This document shows, in pieces, positions 16,501 to 24,485 of a DNA stretch of 64,000 nucleotides (the first letter of the stretch is position 1; every line of letters begins with the position of its first letter). The translations under genes and the position numbers were made by a program. Source of the DNA: Sphaerisporangium krabiense (GTDB taxonomy: Bacteria; Actinomycetota; Actinomycetes; Streptosporangiales; Streptosporangiaceae); contig NZ_JACHBR010000001.1 in NCBI RefSeq assembly GCF_014200435.1, forward strand, positions 4,123,501-4,187,500. Reading direction: 5' to 3'. Below the pieces are notes generated by a model that had not been told where the DNA came from, did no database searches, and saw only the letters and a list, made by a program, of their open reading frames with translations.

Positions 16501-19500
16501 CTGAAGAGCGAGACCGATCCCAAGGGCAACGTGCGCGAGTTCGCCTACACCCTCGCGGGTGATCTGGCGAAGGTGACCGAGCCGACCGGGCTGGTCACCG
16601 AGCACACCTACGACGCCGTCGGCCGCAGGACCTCCACCAGCCAGATCTCCGGAGGTGAGGAAGACCCGCCGGCGTCCACGCTGTCGGACGACGGGCTGGT
16701 GGCGTCCTACGGGTTCAACGCCGGCAGCGGCACGGCGATCGCCGACGACTCCGGCCACTCCCAGGCCGGCACGGCCACCGACACCACCTGGTCCAATTCC
16801 GGCAAGTTCGGCAAGGCGCTGTCGTTCAACGGCACCTCCTCCTGGGTCACCGTGCCCGACTCCCCGTCGCTGCGGCTGTCGGACGGCATGACCGTGATGG
16901 CGTGGGTCAATCCGACCGTGCTGGACAACTGGCGCCAGGTGCTGATGAAGGAGTTCAACGGCGGCCTGTCGTATGCGTTGTACGCCTCCAACGGGTCCCA
17001 GCCCAACGGGTGGGCGGTCAACACCGGTGGCACCGAGGGCAGCGTCGACTCCAGCCAGAACATCCCCACCGGGACCTGGTCGCACCTAGCGCTGACCTAC
17101 GACGGCTCGAAGCTGGCGTTCTACCTCAACGGCACCAAGACTGCCGAGACCAACTTCACCGGAGCGCTGCGCGCCGACGGCGGGCCGCTGCGGATCGGCG
17201 GCAACGGGACCTGGGGCGAGTACTTCACCGGCCTGATCGACGAGGTGCGGGTCTACAACCGGGCACTGTCGGAGTCGGAGATCCAGAACGACAAGGACAC
17301 CGCCGTCACCGCACCGGACCCGACCGACCCGCCGGCCCCGACCGGTGCCACCACCAACACCACGACCTTCACCTACGACGCCTACGGCCGCGTCTCCAAG
17401 CAGACCGGTACCGGGGTGAAAAACCAGGTCAGCGATGTCACGCACACCGCCGAGACCCGCTACACCTACGACGTCGACGGCAACAAGCTGACTGAGACGC
17501 TGGCCGACCTGACCGGAGCCGACCCCAGCCGTACGATCACCTACGAGTACGACACTTACGGGCGCGTCAACAAGATCATCGACGCAGAGGGTGGAACGAA
17601 GCTGGCGACGTACGACCACAAGGGTCAGATGGTCAGCACCACCGACTTCGGCGGCGCGATGTACGACTACGGCTACACGCCGCGCGGCCAGCTTGCGTCG
17701 GTCACGCTGAAGGGCTGGACCAGCAGCCCGACCAACCCCCAGCCGGCACAAGACGTGGTGATCAAATCCTACGCCTACGACCCCGGCGGACGAATGGCCT
17801 CCCAAACCGACGCCATGGGCCGTAAGGTCCGCTACGCCTATTTCAACGACAACACCATGTCCGAGGAGACGGCCGAGCAGGTCAAGCTCAACGGTTCGGC
17901 GACGCCCGTCGATGTGATGCTGGCCTCCTCCCTCTACGACGGCGCGGGCAATCTCACTCGGAAGGTCACCGGAGGCGGGAAGGTTCGTGTCGACTACGTC
18001 TACGACGCCGCGGCACGGTTGACCTCCTCGACTTTGGATCCGGTCCAACTGGGCAGGAAGACCAGCTACGTGTATGACGCGAACAACAACATCATCGAGA
18101 AGACCTTGACAGCGACCGGCTCGTCAAGGACGGAGAAGACGTTTTACCAGTACGACGTGGGCAATCAGCTCACCCAGCAGACCGTGGAGAACGGCGCCTC
18201 CGACTTCACGACGTCGCGGACCGTCGACGACCGCGGCCTTATCACCGAGATCACCGACCCGCGAGGCAATGTCCCTGGTGCCACTCGGATGGACTACACG
18301 ACGCTCATCACCTATGACGTCCTCGGCAGGACAACAACAGTGCAGGAGCCGCCGGTGAAGGTGGAGCGCAACGGCGCGGCGGCGGTCACGCAACGACCCA
18401 CCTCCCGGATAGGTTACAACGCCGCAGGTGAAGAGACCCACCAGACCGATCCGGAGAACCGGAGCCTGGTAACCGCCTATGACAAGGCGGGACGGATCAG
18501 GTCTGTCACCGGCAGCCCGTACACGCCGCCCGGCGGGACGGCGGTGACTCCGCAGATCGCCCTGGGATATGACGCCGGCGGCCGAGTCATCACCTCGACC
18601 GACCCTCGAGGCAACGTCACCGACATCACCTACGACGTCCTAGGACGAAAGGTGCGCGTCACCGATCCGCCAGCGACACAGGGCGCGGCGCGCAGCACCT
18701 GGGACTATACCTACACCCTCACCGGAGAGATGCTCTCGACGACGGACCCGACTGGAGCCAGGACCGAGGCCACCTATGACGGGCTGAGCCGGCAGATCAC
18801 CGCGACGAGGATCGAGCGTAAGCCCACCGCCGCCGCATTCACGACGAACGCCGAGTATGATCCGGCAGACCACCTGATCGCGGTCACACAACCCTCGGGC
18901 GACCGCATCCAACTGACGGTCAATGCGGCCGGAGAGGTCACCGGGCGGACCGACGCCCTGGGCCACTCCAGCACGTTCGGCTTCGATTTCGCGGGCCGTC
19001 AAATCTCGGTCACCGACGCACTCGGCAACAGCACCGTGGCCGAATATGACCTAGCGGGACGCAAGATCGCCACCAAGTACCTGAACTCCTCGGCCGCCGT
19101 GCAGCGCACGTACGGGTTCGGCTACGACGAAACCGGCAACCTCACCAGCCAGACGAGCCCGGAAGGCCACGTCACTCAACGCTCCTATGACGCCGCCAAC
19201 CGGCTCGTCCGGCAGGTGGAGCCGGTATCCGCCTCGAAGGTCATCACCACGTCGTTCGGATACGACGCGGCGGGAGGCCGCACGCGCAGAACCGACGGAC
19301 GCGGCAACGTCTTCCTCACCACCTACAACACCCTGGGAGTGGTGGAATCCCAAATCGAGCCCGCGACACAGGCGCACCCCAACCCGGCGGATCGCACCTG
19401 GACGGCCTCCTACGACGCGGCAGGCAACACGACCGGCGTTCTGCAACCCGGTAGTGTTCGCGTCACCAACAGCTACGACAACCTCAACCGGCTGATCTCC

Positions 19501-21801
19501 GCGCAGGGAAGCGGAGCGGAGGCCGCCACCCAGACCAGTACGTTCGACTATGACGACGCTGGTCGGCTGATCAGTGCGGGAGACCTGGCTTTCACGTTCA
19601 ACGATCGTGGCCTGCTGCTGTCCACCGCCAAGGCGGGCACTCCCGGGACGCTGTCGACGTTCGGCTATGACGGCAACGACCGCCTCACCCAGCGGACCGA
19701 CGCCGCCGGCACAGCCGTGTTCACCTACGATGCCGCCGACCGGCTCAAGACCATGATCGACCCGATCGCCAATGCCACCCTGACCTACGGCTACGACAAC
19801 GCCGACCGGCTCACCGGCATCGACTACGGTGCGAACAAGGCTAAGCGTACCTACGTGTACGACGCGATGAGCCGCCTCACCAGTGACACGCTCAAGACCG
19901 CGGCAGGCGCGAACGTCGCCTCCATTGGCTACGGCTACGACCTGGATGACAACCTCACGACCAAGACGACCACGGGTATGGCCGGGGCCGGGACCAACAC
20001 CTACACCTACGACCGCAGCAACCGCCTGATCTCTTGGACGGCCCCCGGCGGAGCGGTCACCGCCTACGAGTGGGATGACTCCGGCAACCGCACCAAGGCG
20101 GGTTCTAAAACCTACGCCTACGACGAGCGCAGCCGCCTGCTGTCCGGCGACGGGACGACCTACACCTACGCAGCCCGCGGGACCACCGCCACCCAGACCA
20201 CGGGCAGCGTGACCAAGGTGCTCCAGTTCGACGCATTCGACCGGATGATCGCGGATGGACAGGCCACCTATATCTACGACGCCCTGAACCGGGTGACGAG
20301 CCGCGCACAAGGCACGGCCGTCAGCAAGCACCTCTATGGCGACCTCTCCAACGACATCGCCGCCACGACGGACGCGACCGGCACCAAGCTGGCGAGTTAC
20401 AGCCGCAACGCCGCCGGTCAACTCACCAGCGTCTCCGACGCGTCCGGCGCGCGTCTCGCCTTGGCCGACCAGCATGGCGACGTCGTCGGCACCTTCGATT
20501 CCGCTGCCACCGCACTGGCCGACTCGGTCGCCTACAGCCCCTTCGGTGAAGAAACCGCGAGGAACGGCACTCGCCACGACGTCGGTTTCCAAGGCGAGTA
20601 CACCGATCCGGCCACTGGCAAGGTGAACATGCACGCCCGCTGGTACCAACCGGTCACGGGAACCTTCGCCAGCCGTGACGAAGCCGATCTCAATCCCACC
20701 CCGTCTGTCCAGGCCAACCGCTACACCTACGCCAACGCGGACCCGCTGTCCAACACCGACCCGACGGGCCACTCCGCACGAGCCATCTACTGCAGCAACT
20801 GCCCCCAACCCCCTGCCGTGAAGATGCCGGGTGGATATATGTGCACCAACGGCATCTGCGTCCGGCCGGACTCCGTCGAGCAGTGGTGGAACGACTACAT
20901 CAACTCTCCGGGGTTCGAGTACTACAACAATCCGCGCCTGTCCGACGAGGAGATCAAGAGGCTCGGCTACAAGTACATGCCCAACGGCAGGCCTGTAGAG
21001 GACAATGTGCCCTTCTGGGACATGAGCCCTGAGGCGCAGGAACTCTACATGCAGCGCTACCAGCCGACTCTGACCCCTGATGAGCACTTCGCACTCGCCG
21101 TCGACTCTATGGTCGCGGCCGATGACGAAGAGGGATTCGAGGCCCTGTACCTGGGCCTGCCCAGCGGCGGCAAGGGCGTGTCCTCCAAGAAGGTGTTCCG
21201 TGCGCTCAAATCGGCCAGGGACTTGTTCCAAACGCTCAAAGCGTGCCACTCCCACCTCGGCAGCAAGGGATGCAAGGTCGTGATCGCCGCTCAATGGGCG
21301 GCATTCATGAGTCAGGTCTGCGATAGAAACATGATCACGGGCCAGTGCATACCGACCAAAGTCGGCAGTATGCTGGGAGTATTCGGGATTCCAATCAAGC
21401 TCATGGCCTTCCTGTACGAAACGAACGGCGGGCTCACCAAGGAACAGTTCCATGAGGCGCTGTTGAAGTGGGCGAAGAAGGAGGGGGCCACCTGCGAGAA
21501 GGACCAGCAGTCGGGACTCACCGTATGCGGCGGGCTCAAGAGCGGAACACACTTCGGCAACAGTGGAACCACCTTGGGGGACATCCTGCTGACCGGGCGG
21601 CCCCTCAAGAACATCAGCCGCACATTCCTGAACCACGAGGCGGAGCACATGCGCCAGTGGAATTTCTACTACAACCATACGAAGTTTTGGCCGACGTTCC
21701 TTACCTACTACTTCGCGGAGATGATCAATAAGTTCGGCGATATCTGCGACAACATCTATGAGCGGCAAGCCGAGAAAAAGGGCAAGACCTACAACTGTTG
21801 A
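13534..21801 (+). CDS. Secreted RHS/YD-repeat polymorphic toxin with C-terminal zincin domain
   Basis: 2,755 residues; ATG preceded by GGGGAG. The N-terminus has an Arg-rich start and a hydrophobic segment (LTVLTVLVSGVGV) fitting a signal peptide. Order of parts: a CBM5/12-like chitin-binding motif at about 128-190 (CYYPRWAPG, later WVDIGPC), a fibronectin-like domain to about 300, and YD/RHS repeats. These are interrupted by two LamG-like lectin domains at about 523-760 and 1049-1260. The RHS core (PFGEE, GFQGEYTDPATGKVNMHARW, ending DPLSNTDPTGHS) lies at about 2335-2412. The remaining about 343 residues are the variable tip and contain HEAEH (2701-2705) and ERQA (2743-2746), the zinc-binding pattern of zincin metallopeptidases. 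RHS shells encapsulate and deliver such toxins in contact-dependent competition. The next gene, 9 bp downstream, is the candidate immunity protein. Toxin activity is inferred from architecture. Confidence 0.85.
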   Translation: MRRSLLRRRMCVLSSYLTVLTVLVSGVGVPEGLMPRAWSSSGQTSNVDSAADVDTPVQQTGSAAGRPHLVPAEATRAEVKGPKSGKGTGSVKPPKGALPLEVRHKASKEPAKGGNKPSASPRSLSAMAAGDCYYPRWAPGINYSSGTTVSYFNTTQGMTEAHDFWAQSAPGGLPPLTTSAWVDIGPCYVPPAPEPPSFMEFWPDDDAQVGTLKPTLGAWAAAQTGSVNYWFQLCSGDGPSSAWDWCVNSSWNTTGTWDVNSSQVKWGKKYWWSVIAEDSVNGLQETSSWMTLTAEPEQPSINSLLGAGSDGHEFDPAAGNYTQASVDASVATMGPPLTTTRTYNSLDPRTDGMFGAGWSTRWDMRLVEEPQTQTVLVTYPDGRQSRFGSSGNGTYVPPQGSFATLATVSGGGWRLMDKSATSYLFDAQGRVTKVTDNRGRAQDLTYGTDGKLTTVTATGGRSLHFTWTGAHATSVSTDPINGTAQSWNYTYDGDKLVKVCSPGSATACTTYIYGDASRYSTGIVNSMPTGYWRLNEATGSAGSTVADAVGWNLGGEDAEFSGGTYNATVGVAGALGGTTDTAIRFSGTSANSSYVQLPQSAISGRGSHLTVEAWFKTTNSGVVIGQSDTDTGTPSDFTPVVYVGTDGKLRGRYWAAGAAGPITTSGTVNNGQWHHVALSGDGSTQTLYLDGQAVGTRSGAIDHRDQAYTRVGSGYASSSWPSSTGSTQVFPFKGDIDEVAVFGRSLPAAEIKAHYQAGVAGAQMTKATLASGRVWAENTYNANGGRLLTNTDSDGGLWKIGAVQYSGTGEGDSLATVTVTDPHNGLVRSVYEPTRGMRIVSHADQVSTAQPPNQAKKTTYEYDTGGFPSKITDPNGNTTQVTHDERGNDLSVTTCRSAGNCQTSYTSYHLNTSDPFDPRNDRVTASRDARSTSSTSNTYATKFEYTAFGEKSKETTPATTDFPNGRSTTYAYTDGTEPAVGGGTTPAGLLKSETDPKGNVREFAYTLAGDLAKVTEPTGLVTEHTYDAVGRRTSTSQISGGEEDPPASTLSDDGLVASYGFNAGSGTAIADDSGHSQAGTATDTTWSNSGKFGKALSFNGTSSWVTVPDSPSLRLSDGMTVMAWVNPTVLDNWRQVLMKEFNGGLSYALYASNGSQPNGWAVNTGGTEGSVDSSQNIPTGTWSHLALTYDGSKLAFYLNGTKTAETNFTGALRADGGPLRIGGNGTWGEYFTGLIDEVRVYNRALSESEIQNDKDTAVTAPDPTDPPAPTGATTNTTTFTYDAYGRVSKQTGTGVKNQVSDVTHTAETRYTYDVDGNKLTETLADLTGADPSRTITYEYDTYGRVNKIIDAEGGTKLATYDHKGQMVSTTDFGGAMYDYGYTPRGQLASVTLKGWTSSPTNPQPAQDVVIKSYAYDPGGRMASQTDAMGRKVRYAYFNDNTMSEETAEQVKLNGSATPVDVMLASSLYDGAGNLTRKVTGGGKVRVDYVYDAAARLTSSTLDPVQLGRKTSYVYDANNNIIEKTLTATGSSRTEKTFYQYDVGNQLTQQTVENGASDFTTSRTVDDRGLITEITDPRGNVPGATRMDYTTLITYDVLGRTTTVQEPPVKVERNGAAAVTQRPTSRIGYNAAGEETHQTDPENRSLVTAYDKAGRIRSVTGSPYTPPGGTAVTPQIALGYDAGGRVITSTDPRGNVTDITYDVLGRKVRVTDPPATQGAARSTWDYTYTLTGEMLSTTDPTGARTEATYDGLSRQITATRIERKPTAAAFTTNAEYDPADHLIAVTQPSGDRIQLTVNAAGEVTGRTDALGHSSTFGFDFAGRQISVTDALGNSTVAEYDLAGRKIATKYLNSSAAVQRTYGFGYDETGNLTSQTSPEGHVTQRSYDAANRLVRQVEPVSASKVITTSFGYDAAGGRTRRTDGRGNVFLTTYNTLGVVESQIEPATQAHPNPADRTWTASYDAAGNTTGVLQPGSVRVTNSYDNLNRLISAQGSGAEAATQTSTFDYDDAGRLISAGDLAFTFNDRGLLLSTAKAGTPGTLSTFGYDGNDRLTQRTDAAGTAVFTYDAADRLKTMIDPIANATLTYGYDNADRLTGIDYGANKAKRTYVYDAMSRLTSDTLKTAAGANVASIGYGYDLDDNLTTKTTTGMAGAGTNTYTYDRSNRLISWTAPGGAVTAYEWDDSGNRTKAGSKTYAYDERSRLLSGDGTTYTYAARGTTATQTTGSVTKVLQFDAFDRMIADGQATYIYDALNRVTSRAQGTAVSKHLYGDLSNDIAATTDATGTKLASYSRNAAGQLTSVSDASGARLALADQHGDVVGTFDSAATALADSVAYSPFGEETARNGTRHDVGFQGEYTDPATGKVNMHARWYQPVTGTFASRDEADLNPTPSVQANRYTYANADPLSNTDPTGHSARAIYCSNCPQPPAVKMPGGYMCTNGICVRPDSVEQWWNDYINSPGFEYYNNPRLSDEEIKRLGYKYMPNGRPVEDNVPFWDMSPEAQELYMQRYQPTLTPDEHFALAVDSMVAADDEEGFEALYLGLPSGGKGVSSKKVFRALKSARDLFQTLKACHSHLGSKGCKVVIAAQWAAFMSQVCDRNMITGQCIPTKVGSMLGVFGIPIKLMAFLYETNGGLTKEQFHEALLKWAKKEGATCEKDQQSGLTVCGGLKSGTHFGNSGTTLGDILLTGRPLKNISRTFLNHEAEHMRQWNFYYNHTKFWPTFLTYYFAEMINKFGDICDNIYERQAEKKGKTYNC
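14480..20500 (+). repeat. RHS/YD tandem peptide repeats (approximate extent)
   Basis: The encoded protein repeats a short YD-type unit about every 20 residues, such as YDAAGR, YDVLGR and FTYDAYGR. The blocks are separated by two LamG-like insertions (about 15105-15810 and 16680-17310). The units are diverged at DNA level. This is the beta-strand spiral that builds the RHS cage. Confidence 0.8.
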
Positions 21802-21810
21802 TAGGTTCTC

Positions 21811-22323
21811 ATGACTGGAAACAAGGACTTCCGATGGCGTCGGCGGTCATCAAGCGGGCTTTTCTTCCTCTTGGCGTGCGCGCTGCTGCTCACTGCGTGC
21901 ATGCCACCGCTCGGGGATCGGTTTCCGCGCCCGGTCGGCGTAGGACGCTCGGACGACGGGCAGCTCAGATTCGTGATTCCGCTCTGCGCGGGTGAGGCCA
22001 TCTCCTCGTTCGCGGCGGCGGACCACCGGACCGAACAGCCTGTATGGAAGGTTTCACGGCCGACTCGACCGAACATGAACACGATCGTTCTCGGAAACGC
22101 TCAAGAATTCGCGGAACAGGAAACCCCTCTCGCCTCGCCGTTGCCGTCCAACCTCAACGTCAGCGCGACGCTGACGAGCGATCTCGTGGTCGAATCCGCG
22201 TTCACGCTGGATCAGATACCAGAGGACCTCGCGGGCACTGCCCAGGTGGTGAACATGATCGGAAAGGGGACTGCTGAACCGGAGAAGGAATTCCTACGGC
22301 AGGCCGACGCCGACTACTGCTGA
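21811..22323 (+). CDS. Small lipoprotein, candidate immunity protein for the RHS zincin
   Basis: 170 residues; no family recognised. An Arg-rich start (RWRRRSSSG) is followed by a hydrophobic stretch and lipobox LLTAC with Cys about 30, so it should be anchored on the outer face of the membrane. The mature part is acidic and has two further Cys, one in IPLCAGE and one as the C-terminal residue. It starts 9 bases after the RHS stop in the same orientation with only a weak ribosome site, so coupling to the RHS gene is likely. Its position directly after the variable toxin tip is where immunity genes occur, and an extracellular location would suit protection from a secreted protease. Function is inferred only from context. 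Confidence 0.6.
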   Translation: MTGNKDFRWRRRSSSGLFFLLACALLLTACMPPLGDRFPRPVGVGRSDDGQLRFVIPLCAGEAISSFAAADHRTEQPVWKVSRPTRPNMNTIVLGNAQEFAEQETPLASPLPSNLNVSATLTSDLVVESAFTLDQIPEDLAGTAQVVNMIGKGTAEPEKEFLRQADADYC

Positions 22324-22529
22324 CTCAGCGCCGGTGAGGAAAACCTGGAAGAACGCGTCACTGTGCTGCAGCGCGAGCCGGCAGGGCGTGACCCACGCAG
22401 GATGGCCCGTGACCAGCACGGATGTACAGACCCCTGCCAAGCCCGGCCCACAGGCTCGGCAGTCTGGGCAGAACGTTCTGAACGGGACGACCCCAGGGGC
22501 GCTCATGCTCCGGGGTCGTCTTCCGTCCT

Positions 22530-23110
22530 GTCCGTCTGGCCGCATGGGTGGCCCGAGTCAGGCAGCGGAGGTCGTCGATCAGCGATCGGCGTTCACGCCG
22601 CTCGCGCGCCACGGTGTCCTCCAAGGCGCGGCGCTGGGCGCGCTCGGTATCGACGGTGTTGTACGGCGTCACCTCGCGCGACAGCGTCACCCAGAACTTC
22701 GTCACGTCGCTCAGGAGCCTGCCGGCGGAGGCCTGGGCCGCCAATGCCGACCGCACCCCGCCAGGACGGGACCGGCGGCACCGTGGACAAGGTGTTGGTC
22801 GGCGGCGCCGCCGGAACGACGCTGGGCCAGCCGACCGCCTTGAGGGACCGGCACCGGCACATCGGGAAGTCGCTCGCGGGCGGCGCTTTCATCGGCGTAC
22901 AGGGTCAGCGGGGTGAGCCAGTCTGACTGTCGTACTGAACGCGGGCGTTGATCAGCCAGGCGTCGCGTACGCCCGGCTCGTCCCCCAGGGGCTCCTGGTC
23001 GAGCTGGTCGACGCGCTCGCCCCTGGTATTCACCTTGATCGGCTGCCACGCCCTGGTGCTCTCCACCACCAGCGCGGCACCACTTCTTGTAGCAATGGAG
23101 CTACTATCGG
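22530..23110 (-). pseudogene. Decayed hypothetical gene (frameshifted)
   Basis: Protein-like sequence on the minus strand passes through at least two frames. RAWQPIKVNTRGERVDQLDQ ... AWLINARVQYD reads in one frame. SDWLTPLTLYADESAARER continues in another after what looks like a one-base indel. A third segment (DVTKFWVTLSREVTPYNT, then ERAQRRALEDTVARERRERR) follows in a further frame. No start, ribosome site or continuous frame joins them. The family is not recognised. It lies just beyond the RHS/lipoprotein pair, where decayed toxin-immunity cassettes or mobile genes often accumulate. Boundaries are approximate. A short plus-strand frame from 23095 is also possible but unsupported. Confidence 0.35.
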
Positions 23111-23284
23111 TCTCCGATCAGCAGAAGGCATCGTTTCTTCTGGAGCCTTTGGGGCAGGCCGCCATCTTCAACGAAGAGTTGAAGAATGCCGTTGAGGTCG
23201 CGCGTACGAAACTCGGCGATCCGGACTCCCTGTTGTCCGTGTCGTTGAGCGCTCTGCGCACGCAGCGCGCTTTCAGAGCTCGTC

Positions 23285-23322
23285 GACGGTGTCCGCCGCG
23301 TCCACGCGCGGGCGCCACCGTC
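23285..23322 (-). terminator. Putative terminator of menB
   Basis: Arms GACGGTG (23285-23291) and CACCGTC (23316-23322) enclose an inner GCGT/ACGC hairpin, 16 bases downstream of the menB stop on the minus strand. There is no U-tract. Confidence 0.45.
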
Positions 23323-23338
23323 CTGTGCTTTCCCCGGC

Positions 23339-24262
23339 TTAGTAGTAGTACGGGAAGCGTTCCCAGTCAGGGGGGCGCTTCTCGAGGAAGGCGTCGCGGC
23401 CCTCTACGGCCTCGTCGGTCATGTAGGCCAGGCGGGTGGCCTCGCCGGCGAAGACCTGTTGGCCGACCAGGCCGTCGTCGATCAGGTTGAAGGCGAACTT
23501 CAGCATGCGCTGGGCCTGGGGGGACTTGCCGATGACCTTCCAGCCCCACTCCAGGGCGGTGGCCTCCAGGTCGGCGTGCGGGACGACGCGGTTGACCGCG
23601 CCCATGGCGTGCATCTCGGCGGCCGTGTAGTCCTCGCCGAGGAAGAAGATCTCGCGGGCGAACTTCTGGCCGGTCATGCGGGCCAGGTACGCCGAGCCGT
23701 ACCCGGCGTCGAAGGAGCCCACGTCGGCGTCGGTCTGCTTGAACCGGGCGTGCTCCGCCGAGGCCAGCGTCAGATCGCACACCACGTGCAGCGAGTGCCC
23801 GCCGCCCGCAGCCCACCCGGGCACGACCGCGATGACGACCTTCGGCATCATGCGGATCAGCCGCTGCACCTCCAGGATGTGCAGGCGCCCCGCCCGTGCC
23901 GGGTCGATCGTGTCGGAGGTCTCCCCGCTCGCGTACTGGTACCCCGACCGCCCGCGGATCCGCTGGTCGCCGCCGGAGCAGAACGCCCAGCCGCCGTCCT
24001 TGGGCGAGGGCCCGTTCCCGGTGAGCAGCACGCACCCGACATCGGAGCTCATGCGCGCGTGGTCCAGCGCCCGGTACAACTCGTCCACCGTGTGCGGCCG
24101 GAAGGCGTTACGCACCTCCGGCCGGTCGAACGCGACGCGCACGACCCGCTTGCCGGAGCGCGCCTCCGCCGACCGGTGGTAGGTGATGTCGGTGAAGCCG
24201 AACCCCTCGACCTCACGCCACGCGGACGGGTCGAACAGCTCGGACACGTTGATGTCAGCCAC
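23339..24262 (-). CDS. menB: 1,4-dihydroxy-2-naphthoyl-CoA synthase
   Basis: 307 residues, crotonase superfamily. MenB-specific signatures are SGGDQRIRGRSGYQY, the oxyanion-hole region GWAAGGGHSLHVVCDLTLAS and DVGSFDAGYGSAYLARM followed by GQKFAREIFFLG. It cyclises O-succinylbenzoyl-CoA to DHNA-CoA in menaquinone biosynthesis, the quinone of actinobacterial respiration. The GTG at 24262 is chosen because the protein then starts MADINVSELFD as in homologues; the open frame extends about 340 bases further upstream without homology. No clear Shine-Dalgarno is seen, so translation may be leaderless. No other men genes lie next to it. Confidence 0.93.
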   Translation of the reverse strand: MADINVSELFDPSAWREVEGFGFTDITYHRSAEARSGKRVVRVAFDRPEVRNAFRPHTVDELYRALDHARMSSDVGCVLLTGNGPSPKDGGWAFCSGGDQRIRGRSGYQYASGETSDTIDPARAGRLHILEVQRLIRMMPKVVIAVVPGWAAGGGHSLHVVCDLTLASAEHARFKQTDADVGSFDAGYGSAYLARMTGQKFAREIFFLGEDYTAAEMHAMGAVNRVVPHADLEATALEWGWKVIGKSPQAQRMLKFAFNLIDDGLVGQQVFAGEATRLAYMTDEAVEGRDAFLEKRPPDWERFPYYY

Positions 24263-24485
24263 GTCCGCAGGGTAGCGGGTCCCCCGCGCCTCCACCCGAG
24301 CCCGGCCATCCGCTCCTCCCCAGGCCGCGCCCGTTCCCCTCGCGGTCGTACGTCCTCGGTCGCCTCGGCCACCAGGGAGAATCGGTGGGGCGTGTGCGAC
24401 TGTCGGTGCCGTCGAATACCGTCTTGGGCGGTGGCCGGACGTGGTCCGGTCGCCTTCGGGTTCGAGGATCGGCGGGGGGAGCCGG

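Noticed and set aside
15105-17310. LamG-like domains as separate genes or insertions breaking the RHS gene
   Set aside because: The reading frame is continuous through both, and RHS repeats resume after each.
16080-20500. YD repeats examined as a possible CRISPR or DNA tandem repeat
   Set aside because: Repetition is at protein level with diverged codons; no constant-length DNA repeat and spacer pattern.
23095-23400. Possible short plus-strand gene starting MELLSVSDQQ
   Set aside because: No ribosome site, it runs into low-complexity sequence and overlaps the menB terminator; no homology recognised.
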